Shown here piece after piece: positions 1 through 12,525 of a stretch of 64,000 bases of DNA. The notes below the pieces were generated by a model. It was not told the origin of the DNA and did not search any database. It was given only the letters and a program-made list of their open reading frames with translations. The stretch comes from Stomorhina lunata. Taxonomy: Eukaryota > Arthropoda > Insecta > Diptera > Rhiniidae. Within the stretch, counting starts at the first letter, position 1. Every line of letters begins with the position of its first letter. Where the stretch lies: NCBI GenBank assembly GCA_933228675.1, contig OW121743.1, positions 54,500,903 through 54,564,902 of the forward strand, written 5' to 3'. The translations under genes and the position numbers were made by a program.

Positions 1-744
1 ATCTTAAGGTTTTATCTAAAATGTCTTTAATAAATTAGTTATAGTTTAACTTACTTAAGGCATTTTAAGGTAAAGGTCAAAAGTTTAATAACAACAATTT
101 CATTATAGAAAACATTATTTGTCTTAGAATAATTTCTTAATTTCTTTATTTTGCCCAAACTTCACTAGATCCTTGTTTTAAAAAAATACTTTTAATTCTC
201 ATAGTCTACCTTAAGGCTTAACCAAAAACATATTTTCATTAGTAACAAAACTTTTGCTTTTTTTAACCCCAAAAAATGTCACAAATCATAACTTACAAAT
301 TATATTATTGCTACTCTAAAATGTTTGAAAAACATTTTTATAATTTTTAAGACTTCAAAAATTTATCTCTTTTAGAAAAAGTTTTTATCACTTTGCATTA
401 ACCACATGAAGGCCATACATAGTTATACCAACACACTCACACACATGCCCCAAAACATAAATTTAAATGAGCTTATGTCGGAGTGTGTGTGTGAATCGAA
501 TAAAGTTTTTCCAAAAGTAACTGGCGCTAAAATTCATGTTAAACATAAAATAAAAATTTAATCCTCTTAGAAAACTCTAATGGAATTTATGTGTTTTAAT
601 CCATGGAAATACAAGCACGCATCCAAAAATATACTCATATTCGGGTACATGCATCCATGAGGATTCATGTGTGAGTAAGTGGAGGAATAAATACACTTAG
701 GTACTCAAAATTTTTGAAAGTTTAAAGGGATTTAAAGGAACTAA
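1..744. other. AT-rich unassigned DNA
   Basis: No open reading frame, RNA gene or repeat was recognised. The DNA is AT-rich with short A and T runs and scattered ACACAC/GTGTGT tracts near 430-500. It runs into the first minisatellite array, whose degenerate edge begins at about 745. Confidence 0.5.
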
Positions 745-3700
745 ATCAATTTTCAAAAATTTTTCTTTATAAAAATTTTCTACAGAAAATTTTTCGTTAA
801 TAAAAATTTTTTACAGAAAATGTTTGGTTAAAAAAATTTTTGTACATAATGTTTTTGACTAAAAAGATTTTTCTATAGAAAATTTTTCGTTAAAACAAAT
901 TTTCTATAGCAAATTTTTCGTAAAAAAAAATTTTCTATAGAAAATTTTTCGTTAAAAAAATTTTCTATAGAAAATTTTTCGTTAAAAAAAAATTTTCTAT
1001 AGAAAATTTTTCGTTAAAAAAAATTTTCTATAGAAAATTTTTCGTTAAAAAAAATTTTCTATAGAAAATTTTTTGTTAAAAAAAATTTTCTATAGAAAAT
1101 TTTTCGTTAAAAAAATTTTCTATAGAAAATTTTTCGTTAAAAAAAATTTTCTATAGAAAATTTTTCGTTAAAAAAAATTTTCTATAGAAAATTTTTCGTT
1201 AAAAAAAATTTTCTATAGAAAATTTTTCGTTAAAAAAAATTTTCTATAGAAAATTTTTCGTTAAAAAAAATTTTCTATAGAAAATTTTTCGTTAAAAAAA
1301 ATTTTCTATAGAAAATTTTTCGTTAAAAAAAATTTTCTATAGAAAATTTTTCGTTAAAAAAAATTTTCTATAGAAAATTTTTCGTTAAAAAAAATTTTCT
1401 ATAGAAAATTTTTCGTTAAAAAAAATTTTCTATAGAAAATTTTTCGTTAAAAAAAATTTTCTATAGAAAATTTTTCGTTAAAAAAAATTTTCTATAGAAA
1501 ATTTTTCGTTAAAAAAATTTTTCTATAGAAAATTTTTCGTTAAACAAATTTTTCTATAGAAAATTTTTCGTTAAAAAAAATTTTCTATAAAAAATTTTTC
1601 ATTAAAAAAAATTTTCTATACAAAATTTTTCGTTAAAAAAATTTTCTATAGAAAATTTGTCGTTAAAAAAAATTTTCTATAGAAAATTTTTCGTTAAAAA
1701 AAAAATTTTATATAAAAAATTTTTCGTTAGAAAAAATTTTCAATAGAAAATTTTGCGTTAAAAAAAATTTTCTATGGAAAATTTTTCGTTAAAAAAATTT
1801 TTCTATTGAAAATTTTTCGTTAAAAAATTTTTCTATAGAAAATTTTTCGATAGAAAATTTTTCGTTCAAAAAATTTTTCTTTAGAAAATTTTTCGTTAAA
1901 AAAATTTTTCTATAGAAAATTTTTTGTTAAAAAAATTTTTCTATAGAAAATTTTTCGTTAAAAAAATTTTTCTACAGAAAATTTTTCGTTAAAAAAATTT
2001 TTCTATAGAAAATTTTTCGTTAAAAAAATTTTTCTATAGAAAATTTTTCGTTAAAAAAATTTTTCTATAGAAAATTTTTCGTTAAAAAAATGTTTCTATA
2101 GAAAATTTTTCGTTAAAAAAATTTTTCTATAGAAAATTTTTCGTTAAAAAAATTTTTCTACAGAAAATTTTTCGTTAAAAAAATTTTTCTATAGAAAATT
2201 TTTCGTTAAAAAATTTTTCTATAGAAAATTTTTCTATAGAAAATTTTTCTATAGAAATTTTTTCGTTAAAAAAATTTTTCTATAGAAAATTTTTCGTTAA
2301 AAAAAATTTTCCATAGAAAATTCTTCGTTAAAAAAAATTTTCCATAGAAAATTCTTCGTTAAACAAAAATTTTCTACAGAAAATTTTTCGTTAAACAAAT
2401 TTTTATATAGAAATTTTTTCGTTAAAAAAAATTTTCTATAGAAATTTTTTCGTTTTTTATAGAAAATTGTTCGTTAAACAAATTTTTATATAGAAATTTT
2501 TTCGTTAAAAAAAATTTTCTATAGAATTTTTTTCGTTTTTTATAGAAAATTGTTCGTTAAAAAAATTTTTCTATGCAAAATTTTTCATTAAAAATTTTTT
2601 TCTTTGGATAATTTTTCATAAACAAAATTTTTCTGTACAAAATTTTTCGTTAAAAAAATTTTTCTATACAAAATTTTTCTACAGAAAATTTTTCTATAGA
2701 AAGTTTTTCGTTATAAAAATTTTTCTTTGAAAAAATTTTTCTGTAGAAAATTTTTAAAATTTTCGTTAAAAAAATTGTTCGTTATAAAAATGTTTCTATC
2801 GAAAATTTTTCGTTATAAAAATGTTTCGTTAAAAAATTTTTTGTTTAAAAAATATTTCTTTACAAAAATTTCGTTACAAAAATTTTACCATAAAAATTGT
2901 TTAGAATAAAGATTTTTCGCTCAATAGAAATTTTTTTATAGCAAATTTTTCGTTACAAAAATTTCTCTATAGAAAATTGTTCGTTACAAAAATGTTTCTA
3001 TAGAAAATTTTATAACGAAAAATTTTTATAACAAAAAATTTTTTAAAGAAATATTTTTATAATGAAAAAATTTCTATAGCAACATTTTTATAACGAAAAA
3101 TTTTCTATAGAAAAATTTTTTATAAAGAAAAATTTGCTATAGAAAAATTTTTTATAACGAAAAATTTTCTAAAAAAAACTTCTATCGAAATATTTTCTAA
3201 AGAAAAATTTTTATAGGGAAAAACATTTTTATAACCAAAAATTTTCTAAAGAAAAATTTTTATATCGAAAAATTTTGTATAAAAAAAAATGTTAAAATGA
3301 AAAATTTTGTAGAGAAAATAAAAACTTTTCAATAGAAAATTTTTCATTCTAAAAATTTTTCTATAGAAAATTTTTTGATATTAAATTTTTTCTATAGAAA
3401 ATTTTTTGATGTAAAATTTTTTTTATAGAAATTTTTTTGATGTAAAAATTTTCTATAGAAAGTTTTTTGATATTAATATTTTTCTATAGAAAATTCTTTG
3501 ATTTACAAATTTTTCTCTATAAAATTTTTTAATACACAAATTTTTCTATATAAAATTTTTTCTTTAAAGAATTTTTTCTTTAAAAAATTTTTCAATATAA
3601 AAATTTTTCCATAGAAAATTTTTCGATATAAAAATTTTTCTATAGAAATTTATAGGATATACAAATTTTTTTATAGAAAATTTTTTTATAGAAAATTTTT

Positions 3701-3830
3701 TGTAAAAAAAAAACTTTTCTATGGAAAATTTTCCGTTGCAAAAATTTTTCTTTACAAACTTTTTTGTTATCATAATTTTTCTATAGAAAATTTTTCGTAA
3801 AAAAATGTTTCCTTAGATAAAAAATTTATG
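745..3830. repeat. 31-bp palindromic minisatellite array, CGTTAAA linker type
   Basis: Tandem units share the core TTTTCTATAGAAAA, joined by a linker of the form TTTTTCGTTAAAAAAA. The period is 31 bp in the most homogeneous part (about 900-1740). Units become irregular toward 2200-3830, where linkers change to CGATA, TTTGATGTAAA and similar. Near 3010 the orientation flips, so the linker then reads as its reverse complement (TAACGAAAA). This pattern of a clean centre with decayed edges is usual for arrays kept uniform by unequal exchange. The lysine/phenylalanine-rich reading frames here, such as those at 2727-2909 and 3564-3773, are by-products of the repeat and not genes. Confidence 0.95.
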
Positions 3831-4353
3831 TTTTCATTATTTAACATCCCTGCTTTTTCAGCTAAAGGGGATTTATATCTATTTTCACTTTTTTTCTTTC
3901 TGAGGCTTTAGTTGTGGAACTAAATATGCAATTCGAGAATTAGCAAAATTGCTACTCTTCATTCAGAATTTATGTTATTCTAACATAAATTCTAATGTGT
4001 TGGTTTTTATTTAATGAAACTTTCAAGGGACGAGGGAGGGATGTATGAAAAATTTTCATTTTAAAATAAAAAGCCATTTTATTTTGGGGGCAAAAATTCC
4101 GAAATTTTTTTTCTGTTGGTTTTTACTTAAAACTAAAAGCTTTTAACATTATTTGAGATTATGATTCATATGTTAGGAGATGTTAAAAGATTAAAAAAGG
4201 GAAAATTATTTCAAAATCAAGTATAAATTTTAGAATCAGTTGTCAATGTATTGCGGCAATTGTATGAAGGGTTTGGGTCAAGGTTGGCCATTATTTGCCT
4301 GGCAGGGGAATATCAAGAATTTGCGTTAAACAAGAAAACGTTTTTTTAGATAA
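3831..4353. other. Unassigned AT-rich spacer
   Basis: No gene or recognisable repeat is visible between the first array and the interspersed repeat that starts near 4354. Confidence 0.4.
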
Positions 4354-5128
4354 AAACAAGTAAGAAAGCGCTATAGTCGGTCAAGCCGACCATACGATAC
4401 CCTTCACCACTAAGGTCAAAGGTGTTAGTTTTCCTGTATAAAGACAAATATTTGCTAAATTTTGCCATCATACAAACATTTTCTCAAAACTTATATACTC
4501 AACCTGTTTCCGTCATTTGGACTTATATGAGAGCTAGGGTCAAATGTGGACCGATTTTCTCGAAACTTGGTTACAGTTGTTACAAAAATTACGTATGCAA
4601 AAAATAAACTCAAAATTTTCATTATCTTTAGATTTACGAGCGTTTTAGTGATTTTTTGTCTCATTTAGTGCGTTTTTGAAGAAGAGTTTGTATGGGAGCT
4701 ATAGTCAAATGTGGACCGATTTCAACGAAATTTTGTACAGTAATATAAGTTTACATAGTATCTGTTTTAAATTTCATGAAAAAATATTGATATATGTGGC
4801 CAATATAGCAATTACGGGAAGTGGGACCTATGGGAGGTACCATAAATATAGCAATTACGGGAAGTGGGACCTATGGGAGGTACCATAAATAATGCACCGA
4901 TTTTGACCAATTTCAATAGCCATGGTCCCATTATCAAAAAAATGATCTGTGCTAAATTTCATCAAATTATCTTTAGAATTGCGACCTGTAGTTTGATTAC
5001 AAGGTTTACATGGGGGTCCAGCCAGCCAGTCAGACGGACGGACGGACGGACGGACAAATATTTCTATGCGTTACAAACATCAGCACAAACTTATAATACC
5101 CTTTCCACCTATGGTGGTGAAGGGTATA
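4354..5128 (+). repeat. Interspersed repeat R1, copy 1
   Basis: This roughly 0.8-kb element is matched in the opposite orientation by 35111-35921. Shared landmarks are a start with ACAAGTAAGAAA, a small hairpin GTCGG/CCGAC, internal 'tatgggagct' blocks and 'aaatttcatcaaattatcttta'-like text. It then has a (GACG)n run (about 5034-5056), TATTTCTATGCGTTACAAACATC, and a terminal hairpin formed by ATACCCTTTCCACC and GGTGGTGAAGGGTAT. Short reading frames inside it are not conserved with the other copy. I do not recognise the family with certainty; the terminal hairpin would suit a non-autonomous rolling-circle-like or retroposed element, which is inference. Confidence 0.75.
5034..5056. repeat. (GACG)n microsatellite inside R1
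   Basis: Five to six tandem GACG/GGAC tetramers. The second full R1 copy has only a short CCGTCCGGCTGGCTGG tract at the equivalent place. Confidence 0.85.
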
Positions 5129-6468
5129 AAAAAACACAAACAAAAATTCATACAATAACAAAACATTCTGCAAAAACAATCTTAAGGCTGATTTTCATTT
5201 GAAGATTGACCACTCCCATTTAAAAATGCCCTTCATTTGGCCAACGTTGATTTTGAAAGAAAGGAAAATTTGATATATAAAAATAACATTCGGAAATTAA
5301 TGAAACTATTGTCGTTTTCATAACGTTTTCGAACTCTAACAAAGGTTTTATAAACCAAATTAATAAGCTTTTAATAAGCGAGTAACAATATTCCATTACA
5401 GTAAATTACGCTTAACTGGTTTATAAGAAATTATTTCAAGATAATTGTGTCAATTGATTAAAAAATAAGTTTTAACATAGTTTTTAACATTTCAGTTCCA
5501 TTAACACTTTAGAGAACCATTATTCGAAAACTACTGTACTATTTCTTTTAACTTCTATTAGAGCCTATTATCCACAATCACTTGATTTTTTTATGCCTTA
5601 ATTAATTAAAACCCCACAAATCAAAACTTTAAAACTACATATTTTCCTTTTATTACTTTTCAAATAATTTTACTAAGCTCCAACGTCTGCTAGCCGTCCG
5701 TCCGTCCACCAACCATTTCGCTTTCAATACTTGTACAAACTCGAGTATTTAATTTATAAATTTGTTGCTATTAATGTCGTAAACAACTGCTTAATGACCA
5801 TAAGACGACCAATGTCGTCACTAGTTTTCCTACTCGGCTTCTCTCTGGTCTGCTATGGTCCGAATTTACTATGGCTCAGCCATCATAGTCCGCCACTAAG
5901 TTTTTCATGGTTCAATAACCATCTTTGTCACATGTTAGTTGGTCTTTTTTTTCTACTTTGGCTTTAAACAAGAAAAACGACGCCACTTGCTTGACCAAGT
6001 GACAAGACATTTAGTTTGTAAATTTCGTATTAGGGGAATCAACTTATGGCCCAAGTTCCCAAGTCAATGTTGGAAAATATGGAAAAAATATAAATAAATT
6101 TAAAAATTTATAAATAATGACAACTATTTAATATGCCGGCAAAAGAGATGGAGTGGATCTAAGAAAAATGAAAATTTGTAATTAAACGTGGAAAGTAATG
6201 AGGGAAATTCGAATAAGGGGGGCTTGTTATACAAAGCGAATTTTTGGTCAAAAGTAAAATTTTTTGTTAGAAGAAAATGTTTAATTCAAAAAGTCGATTT
6301 TTTGGTTTTGTTTGATTTTCTCTACCAAAATTTTTGGTTTTATAAAAATAAAACAGTTTATTTTACTAAAAGGGTTTTTTAAAAAAATTATCGGATTTTA
6401 AATATTTTTATTCAAAATAATTAACAATTTATGACAATCAATTCTTGACAAAACAAAAATCATGCATT
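5129..6468. other. Unassigned AT-rich DNA
   Basis: No supported gene. A 78-codon frame at 5731-5967 is hydrophobic but has no recognisable domain and sits in ordinary AT-rich sequence. A short GTCCGTCCGTCC tract lies at about 5695. Confidence 0.4.
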
Positions 6469-7480
6469 CAGGGGATATTGGTTTTGAAAACGACAAAAAA
6501 ATTAAATTGGTGTCATGAATTCCAATATTAATGCTCGAGCTACATTTTCTATTGGATTTGTGTGTCACAGAAAATAATATTATTGGTTTAGTATTGGAAA
6601 TAAACCAAGCAACTTACAGTTAACAGATTTCATTTCAAAATTGGTCTATCAATTTAAAACAAAGGCGTTAATGGCCAACTGGTGCCTTTTTCGATTTAAA
6701 GATCCACTAAGAGCAGATTTTTGAAAATTTGACTCTGTGGGGGATAAAAAAGGGAAAATTCAATAACGCTATAATTTCCAAACTAAAAAATAGAACCAAA
6801 AATCGAGTTTGGATTAGTTACAAAAATAACAGTACAAGTGGTAAGTACCTTTCGAAAAAAAGGCAAAAGAGAAAAAATATTTTTGGTACTTTTTAGCTTT
6901 AACTTTCAAATAAAAAGAGATGGGTAAAAAGTTTACATAGCATTTTTTATCATGTAAAAAGATGAAAACAAGTTTTGGTACTTTTTGTGTTTTTGGAGTC
7001 AACAAACCGTATCGGCAAACATAAAAAATATCAAAAATGGGGAAAATTGTAAGGCTAGAATATTCTTTGTGTGGAGGTACTGGTGAAGCAAATGCATATC
7101 AATTTAACGGATATCCCATGTAAGTGACAATCGTCCTTTGATTGGCTGTGGTTTGTTTCTTGGTGTAGGTAGATTACATTTTTTTCAGTCCTCAATTCGG
7201 TCATTTCATGATGTTGGGGTATACAAGCTTCATTTGTCCAAATAGCAGCGTTTTCTTTGTACCTTTACCACAAACATCGCAAAAAACTGAACATTTTTCT
7301 TCAAATAATTTTCGTTAATAATTTTTATTTAATTTTTTTATTTGATTTTTGATGTTTCAAAAAAATTTCAAATGAAATAATAAACAATTGATTCGAACAT
7401 TTTGTTTGATTAAAAACCAATAATAAAAAACCCGACTTGCTCTCATGACACCAAATATAACCGGTATTGGTTTTCAAAAC
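6469..7480 (-). mobile_element. TIR element family M1, truncated inverted copy
   Basis: Most of this segment aligns, reverse-complemented, with the complete element at 28718-29943. Shared text includes the nested phrase around GAATTCCAATATTAATG, the 'AAACCAAGCAACTTACAG' block, GGTACTTTTT motifs and the 'CATGACACCAAATATAAC' block. The left end keeps CAGGGG but has lost about 24 bp just inside. The other terminus is missing: homology stops after GGTTTTCAAAAC and the next bases are the first unit of the 7478-12525 array. It lacks the small nested insertion found in the other copy. There is no transposase frame, so it is non-autonomous. Confidence 0.8.
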
Positions 7481-10400
7481 AAAATTTCATTCCGAAAATT
7501 TTTCTATAGAAAAATTTCATTCCGAAAATTTTTCTATAGAAAAATTTCATTCCGTAAATTTTTCTATAGAAAAATTTTATTCCGAAAATTTTTCTGTAGA
7601 AAATTTTATACCGAAAATTTTTCTAAAGAAAAATTCTATAAACATTTTCTATAGAAAAAAATATTTACCGAAAAATTTTCTATAGAAACAAATTGATACT
7701 GAAAAATGTTCTATTTTATTTTCAATTACAAAAAATGTACTAATTATTAAGTCTACATCTCTTTAACTACTCTAAATATATCAAATTTTTACATATTAAG
7801 TATGTGTATCTTAAAATTTTGTTTTGAGATAAAGGCAATACCAAAAATTTTTTTGTAAAGAAATTTGATTCCGAAAATTTTTTTATAGAAAAATTTGACT
7901 CCGAAAATTTTTCAATAGAAAAATTTTATTCCGAAACTTTTTGTATAGAAAAATCCGAAAAATTTTCTATAGAAAAATTTTATTCCCAAAAATTTTCTAT
8001 AGAAAAATTTTATTCCGAAAAATTTTCTATAGAAAAATTTTTTTAACGAAAAATTTTCTATAGAAAAATTTTTTTAACGAAAAATTTTCTATAGAAAAAT
8101 TTTTTTAACGAAAAATTTTCTATAGAAAAATTTTTTTAACGAAAAATTTTCTATAGAAAAATTTTTTTAACGAAAAATTTTCTATAGAAAAATTTTTTTA
8201 ACGAAAAATTTTCTATAGAAAAATTTTTTTAACGAAAAATTTTCTATAGAAAAATTTCTTTAACGAAAAATTTTCTATAGAAAAATTTTTTTAACGAAAA
8301 ATTTTTCTATAGAAAAATTTTATTCCGAAAATTTTTCTATAGAAAAATTTTATTCCGAAAAATTTTCTATAAAAAAATTTTATTCCGAAAATTTTTCTAT
8401 AAAAAAATTTTATTCCGAAAATTTTTCTATAGAAAAATTTAATTCCGAAAATTTTTCTATAGAAAAATTTTATATAAAAATATAAAAATATATAAAAATT
8501 CTATAAACATTTTCTATAGAAAAAAATATTTACCGAAAAATTTTCTATAGAAACAAATTTATACTAAAAAATGTTCTATTTTATTTTCAATTTCAAAAAA
8601 TGTACTAATTATTAAGTCTACATCTCTTTAACTACTCTAAATATATCAAATTTTTACATATTAATTATGTGTATCTTAAAATTTTGTTTTGAGATAAAGG
8701 CAATACCAAAAATTTTTTTGTAAAAAAATTTGATTCCGAAAATTTTTTTATAGAAAAATTTGACTCCGAAAATTTTTCAATAGAAAAATTTTATTCCGAA
8801 ACTTTTTGTATAGAAAAATCCGAAAAATTTTCTATAGAAAAATTTTATTAAGAAAAATTTTCCATAGAAAAATTTTATTCCGAAAAATTTTCTATAGAAA
8901 AATTTTTTTAACGAAAAATTTTCTAGAAAATTTTTTTTAACGAAAAATTTTCTATAGAAAAATTTTTTTAACGAAAAATTTTCTATAGAAAAATTTTTTT
9001 AACGAAAAATTTTGCTATAGAAAAATTTTATTCCGAAAATTTTTCTATAAAAAAATTTTATTCCGAAAATTTTTCTATAGAAAAATTTAATTCCGAAAAT
9101 TTTTCTATAGAAAAATTTTATATAAAAATATAAAAATATATAAAAATTCTATAAACATTTTCTATAGAAAAAAATATTTACCAAAAAACTTTCTATAGAA
9201 ACAAATTTATACTAAAAAATGTTCTATTTTATTTTCAATTTCAAAAAATGTACTAATTATTAAGTCTACATCTCTTTAACTACTCTAAATATATCAAATT
9301 TTTACATATTAATTATGTGTATCTTAAAATTTTGTTTTGAGATAAAGGCAATACCAAAAATTTTTTTGTAAAAAAATTTGATTCCGAAAATTTTTTTATA
9401 GAAAAATTTGACTCCGAAAATTTTTCAATAGAAAAATTTTATTCCGAAACTTTTTGTATAGAAAAATCCGAAAAATTTTCTATAGAAAAATTTAATTCCG
9501 AAAAATTTTCCATAGAAAAATTTTATTCCGAAAAATTTTCTATAGAAAAATTTTTTTAACGAAAAATTTTCTATAGAAAATTTTTTTTAACGAAAAATTT
9601 TCTATGGAAAAATTTTTTTAACGAAAAATTTTCTATAGAAAATTTTTTTTAACGAAAAATTTTCTATAGAAAAATTTTTTTAACGAAAAATTTTCTATAG
9701 AAAAATTTTTTAACGAAAAATTTTTCTATAGAAAAATTTTATTCCGAAAACTTTCTATAGAAAAATTTAATTCCGAAAATTTTTCTATAGAAAAATTTTA
9801 TTCCGAAAATTTTTCTATAGAAAAATTTTATTTCGAAAATTTTTCTATAGAAAAATTTTATTTCGAAAATTTTTCTATAGAAAAATTTTATTTCGAAAAT
9901 TTTTCTATAGAAAAATTTTATTTCGAAAATTTTTCTATAGAAAAATTTTATTCCGAAAAATTTTTCTATACAAAAATGTTATTCCGAAAATTTTTCTATA
10001 GAAAAATTTTATTCCAAAAACTTTCCTATAGAAAAATTGTATTCTGAAAATTTTTCTATAGAAAAATTTTATTCCGAAAATTTTTCTATAGAAAAATTTT
10101 ATTCCGAAAAATTTTTCTATACAAAAATGTTATTCCGAAAATTTTTCTATAGAAAAATTTTATTCCGAAAATTTTTCTATAGAAAAATTTTATTCCAAAA
10201 ACTTTCCTATAGAAAAATTTTATTCCGAAAATTTTTCTATAGATGAATTTTATTCTGAAAATTTTTCTATAGAAAAATTTTATTCTGAAAATTTTTCTAT
10301 AGAAAAATTTTATTCCAAAAACTTTCCTATAGAAAAATTTTATTCCGAAAATTTTTCTATAGATGAATTTTAATCTGAAAATTTTTCTATAGAAAAATTT

Positions 10401-12525
10401 TATTCCGAAAATTTTTCTATAAAAAACTTTTATTTCGAAAATTTTTGTATAGAAAACTTTTATTTCGAAAATTTTTGTATAGAAAACTTTTATTTCGAAA
10501 AATTTTCTATAGAAAACTTTTATTTCGAAAAATTTTCTATAGAAAACTTTTATTTCGAAAAATTTTCTATAGAAAACTTTTATTTCGAAAAATTTTCTAT
10601 AGAAAAATTTTATTTCGAAAATTTTTCTATAGAAAAATTTTATTTCGAAAACTTTTCTATAGAAAAATTTTATTTCGAAAATTTATCTATAGAAAAATTT
10701 TATTTCGAAAATTTTTCTATAGAAAAAATTTTTCTAAAAAAATTTTATTTCGAAAACTTTTCTATAAAAAAATTTTATTTCGAAAATTTTCTATAGAAAA
10801 ATTTTATTTCAAAAATTTTTCTATAGAAAAATTTTATTTCAAAAATTGGAAAATTTTTCTATAGAAAAATTTTATTTCGAAAATTTTATTCCGAAAATTT
10901 TTCTGTAGAAAAATTTTATTCCGTAAATTTTTCTATAGAAAAATTTTATTCCGAAAATTTTTCTATAGAAAAATTTTATTCCGAAAATTTTTCTATAGAA
11001 AAATTTTATTCCGAATATTTCTCTATTGAAAAATTTTATTCCGAAAATTTTTTTATAGAAAAATTTTATTCTGAAAATTTTTCTATAGAAAAATTTTATT
11101 CCCAACATTTTTCTATAGAAAAATTTTATTCCCAACATTTTTCTATAAAAAAATTTGTTCCGAAACTTTTTGTATAGAAAAATTTTATTCCGAAGATTTT
11201 TTGTTATAAAATTTTTCTATAGAAAATATTTCGTTATCAAAATTTTTCTAAAGAAAATTTTTCGTTAAAAAAAATTTTCTATGGAAAATATTTCGTTAAC
11301 AAATTTTTTCAACATAAAGTTTATTATACAAAAATTTTTTTAACGAAAAATTTTCTATAGAAACATTCTTTTAACGAAAAAATTTCTATAGAAAAATTTT
11401 TTTAACGAAAAATTTTCTATGGAAAATTTTTCTATTTTTAATGAAAAATTTTCTATTTTTAATGAAAAATTTTCTATAGAAAAATTTTTTAATGAAAAAT
11501 TTTCTATAGAAAAATTTTTTAATGAAAAATTTTCTATAGAAAAATTTTTTAATGAAAAATTTTCTATAGAAAAATTTTTTAATGAAAAATTTTCTATAGA
11601 AAAATTTTTTAATGAAAAATTTTCTATAGAAAAATTTTTTAATGAAAAATTTTCTATAGAAAAATTTTTTAATGAAAAATTTTCTATAGAAAAATTTTTT
11701 AATGAAAAATTTTCTATAGAAAAATTTTTTAATGAAAAATTTTCTATGGAAAAATTTTTAAATGAAAATTTTCTATAGAAAAATTTTTTAATGAAAAATT
11801 TTCTATAGAAAAATCTTTTAATAAAAAATTTTCTATAGAAAAATTTTTTAATGAAAAATTTTCTATAGAAAAATTTTTTAATGAAAAATTTTTGAATGAA
11901 AAATTTTCTATAGAAAAATTTTTTAATGAAAAATTTTCTATAGAAAAATTTTTTAATGAAAATTTTTTTAATGAAAAATTTTCTATAGAAAAATTTTTTA
12001 ATGAAAAATTTTCTATAAAAAATTTTTTTAATGAAAATTTTTCTATAGAAAATTTTTCATTAAAAAATTTTTCTATAGAAAATTTTTCATTAAAAAATTT
12101 TTCTATAGAAAATTTTTCATTAAAAAATTTTTCTATAGAAAATTTTTCATTAAAAAATTTTATTCCGAAAATTTTTCTATAGAAAAATTTTATTCCGAAA
12201 ACTTTTCTATAGAAAAATTTTCTTCCGAAAACTTTTCTATAGAAAAATTTAATTCCGAAAACTTTTCTATAGAAAAATTTTATTCCGAAAACTTTTCTAT
12301 AGAAAATTTTCTTCCGAAAACTTTTCTATAGAAAAATTTTATTCCGAAAACTTTTCTATAGAAAAATTTTCTCCCGAAAACTTTTCTATAGAAAAATTTT
12401 CTCCCGAAAACTTTTCTATAGAAAAATTTTATTCCGAAAATTTTTCTACAGAAAAATTTTATTCCGAAAACTTTTCTATAGAAAAATTTTATTCCGAAAA
12501 TTTTTCTATAGAAAAGATTTATATT
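7478..12525. repeat. Composite 30-bp palindromic minisatellite array
   Basis: Units of about 30 bp are built on AATTTTTCTATAGAAAAATT with several linkers in blocks. TATTCCG dominates at 7480-7690, 7860-8040, 8310-8460 and 9730-10440. TTTAACG, the reverse complement of the linker in the first array, occurs at 8030-8310, 8900-9010 and 9540-9720. TATTTCG occurs at about 10430-10880, TATTCCG/CCCAAC at 10880-11200, and TTTAATG at 11440-12040. The TTTAATG linker flips to its reverse complement CATTAAA at about 12040-12160. A TCTTCCG/TATTCCGAAAAC block ends the array. Because 30 is a multiple of three, long frames appear (10445-10864, 10872-11138, 11419-11778, 11892-12182) encoding ten-residue repeats. 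They are by-products on both strands. Confidence 0.95.
7634..9800. repeat. Higher-order repeat within the array
   Basis: A large unit begins at TTCTATAAACATTTTCTATAG and recurs at 7634, 8499 and 9147, giving spacings of 865 and 648 bp. Each copy carries the same non-palindromic segment of about 165 bp (about 7690-7855 in the first copy), containing GTACTAATTATTAAGTC and TTGAGATAAAGGCAATACC. This is followed by variable numbers of 30-bp units. The size difference comes from unit number. The last boundary is approximate. Confidence 0.85.

Noticed and set aside
2727..3773. Lys/Phe-rich short reading frames in the first array
   Set aside because: They are translations of the minisatellite, change with strand and phase, and have no domain or start context.
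745..3830. CRISPR-like array
   Set aside because: Linkers are identical rather than unique spacers, no cas genes exist, and the DNA is eukaryotic.
5731..5967. Small membrane protein gene
   Set aside because: Frame of chance length in AT-rich DNA with no supporting context.
10445..12182. Frames of 88-139 codons with regular ten-residue repeats
   Set aside because: The 30-bp DNA period alone produces them, on both strands; there is no sign of coding constraint.
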